Below are positions 63,027 to 64,000 of a stretch of 64,000 nt of DNA, piece after piece (within the stretch, counting starts at the first letter, position 1; every line of letters starts with the position of its first letter). The notes beneath the pieces were generated by a model. That model worked only from the letters and a program-made list of their open reading frames with translations. It did not search any database and was not told the origin of the DNA. Source of the DNA: Dethiobacter sp. (GTDB taxonomy: Bacteria > Bacillota > Dethiobacteria > Dethiobacterales > Dethiobacteraceae); assembly GCA_020725465.1 (NCBI GenBank), contig DYEY01000035.1, forward strand, positions 33,203-97,202, read 5' to 3'. The position numbers and the translations under genes were made by a program.

Positions 63027-63680
63027 CTACGGATTCCTCCTCTCTGGTGGTGTGTACAGCTTATTGGTCTTCAGTAGCATGAAAACCAACCGTACCAATT
63101 TTCGTGCTGAAAGGACGAGGGCTCTTTTGTGCTTATGTTTTGGGACTTCGTCATACTTCTTCTGATAAAACGCTGCATACTCGGTATCATGTTTGCGGAC
63201 AGAGTCCGCTGCCTGAACGAGATAATACCGAAGATATTTATTGCCGGTACGCATCCGTGACGTTTCTTCTGCTTCGAATTCGCCGGATTGGTTCTGGATC
63301 CAGACGAGGCCGGCATATTTAGCCAGTTCGGCTTCATTGACAAAGCGGTCAATACCGCCGATCTCCGCCAGGATACCTGCAGCGTAGACAGGGCCAATTC
63401 CCTTTACGGAAATCAGTGTTTGCGGGATACCCTTCATAATCTTGGCAATCTCCTTATCCAGTTTCTTGACTTCAGACTCCAAGTGCTGAATCACACTCAG
63501 TGTTGTGGCTAAAGAAATGTTTACCGGATCAGCCATGACTTTATCCAGCCGGTAGGAGGAACGGGCGATTTTTTTCAGGTACGTCGCAATTTCCTCCGGG
63601 TGTTGAATCCAGCTTATTCTGTCGTAAGTAGAAGCATTGATTCTGAATAAGCGTGTCGGCAGTCTAAGAAGTAGGTACAA
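63027..63680 (-). pseudogene. IS110-family transposase, 5'-truncated
   Basis: 217 residues corresponding to the C-terminal half. The Transposase_20 helix-hairpin core ISVKGIGPVYAAGILAEIGG and the typical LAKYAGLVWIQNQSGEFEAE with MRTGNKYLRYYLVQAADSVR are present. The N-terminal DEDD RuvC-like catalytic domain is missing, so the copy is dead. The hairpin GAATCCG / CGGATTC at 63014-63036 overlaps its stop. Confidence 0.8.
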
Positions 63681-63691
63681 GAATTAGTATA

Positions 63692-63957
63692 ACGCCCTCC
63701 GGAGGCGGTTTTTTTATGCTCCTTTGGCAGCAAAAGCAGGTAATCAGAACCAGTCGCAGAATATCGATAACTATCGTTTCAAAAATAAAGAAGGGCGAGC
63801 ACTTCTTGGCAGAAAACACCTCGCCCTTCCACCCAAAGGAGGCTTTCACCTCCCCCGTATGATGAATCTTTTCAGAAAGTCAGTAACCCTTTACCCACGC
63901 TGCTTCAGGCATAGTGGGCAAATATTTTTCACCCCCGCGTCGGGGTGTTTTTTATTG
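63692..63957. other. Gene-free right edge with several hairpins
   Basis: CGCCTCCGGAGGCGG-like stem plus T7 at about 63690-63716. A 9-bp inverted repeat AAGGGCGAG / CTCGCCCTT lies at 63791-63828. CACCCC / GGGGTG plus six T lies at about 63931-63957. The first and last are good intrinsic terminators on the plus strand, but no plus-strand gene precedes them. Confidence 0.5.
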
Positions 63958-64000
63958 TGCCGTAATTTAGTGATATAGCGAGAAATACCGCGATAACCAA

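Overview
The window looks like a chromosomal segment of an anaerobic Gram-positive Firmicute, probably a Clostridia or Peptococcaceae-type (Desulfotomaculum/Pelotomaculum-like) organism. The reasons are AGGAGG-type ribosome binding sites, frequent GTG and TTG starts, an SLH-anchored surface protein, an AddAB-like pair, a YhaO/YhaN-like pair, and a TPP-riboswitch thiamine operon of Clostridial layout. This placement is inferred from gene content; no rRNA or tRNA gene was seen.

Layout. 0-3.8 kb: a zinc-finger/pRiA4b-ORF3-like protein, a HepT/MntA toxin-antitoxin pair, a broken exeA-type transposon ATPase, a zinc/TPR protein and a gamma-glutamylcyclotransferase-like protein. 3.8-10.3 kb (minus strand): an AddB/AddA-like operon in which neither subunit keeps a recognisable nuclease active site. 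10.3-15.1 kb: a graveyard of mobile elements (transposase tail, IS21 istA fragment and end repeats, exeA plus the tail of a Mu/TniA-type transposase) around an AT-rich PD-(D/E)XK protein, followed by remnants of a nucleotidyltransferase-type module. 15.2-23.8 kb: a Wadjet (JetABCD) plasmid-defence operon led by an extra TPR/winged-helix gene; jetC is split by a frameshift at a run of seven G. 23.9-28.7 kb: TPP riboswitch with terminator, then thiC, thiM, thiE, thiL and thiD. 28.7-33.4 kb: an SbcD/SbcC-like (YhaO/YhaN-like) pair and a SEC-C zinc/TPR protein. 33.6-43.7 kb: a membrane LuxR-type regulator divergent from a giant (about 2,790 residue) S-layer-homology protein.

43.8-57.6 kb is a defence island: two AbrB/PIN toxin-antitoxin pairs with visible operator repeats, a chimeric pseudogene built from pieces of two genes of this window, IS21-type end repeats, and a four-gene array (DUF499 ATPase, small partner, DUF1156 DNA methylase, PLD plus SNF2 helicase). 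The methylase gene contains a sharply bounded AT-rich segment, a sign of intragenic recombination. 57.6-59.8 kb holds two tandem group II intron 3' ends abutting the front half of a decayed TniA-type transposon. The back half of such a transposon lies at 11.6-12.85 kb in the same orientation. 60-62.9 kb is an AT-rich acquired segment with a secreted protein of unknown function behind a structured leader, and an orphan zinc-finger anti-sigma-like protein. A truncated IS110 transposase and several hairpins close the window.

How it fits together: several genome-defence or DNA-end-processing modules (AddAB-like, Wadjet, SbcCD-like, methylase/helicase array, three toxin-antitoxin pairs) sit between ordinary metabolic genes and are framed by decayed transposons. 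This is typical of a defence-rich accessory region. The most interesting items are the TPR-led Wadjet operon with its slippery jetC, the apparently nuclease-free AddAB-like pair, the four-gene array with a mosaic methylase, and the two transposon halves 45 kb apart.
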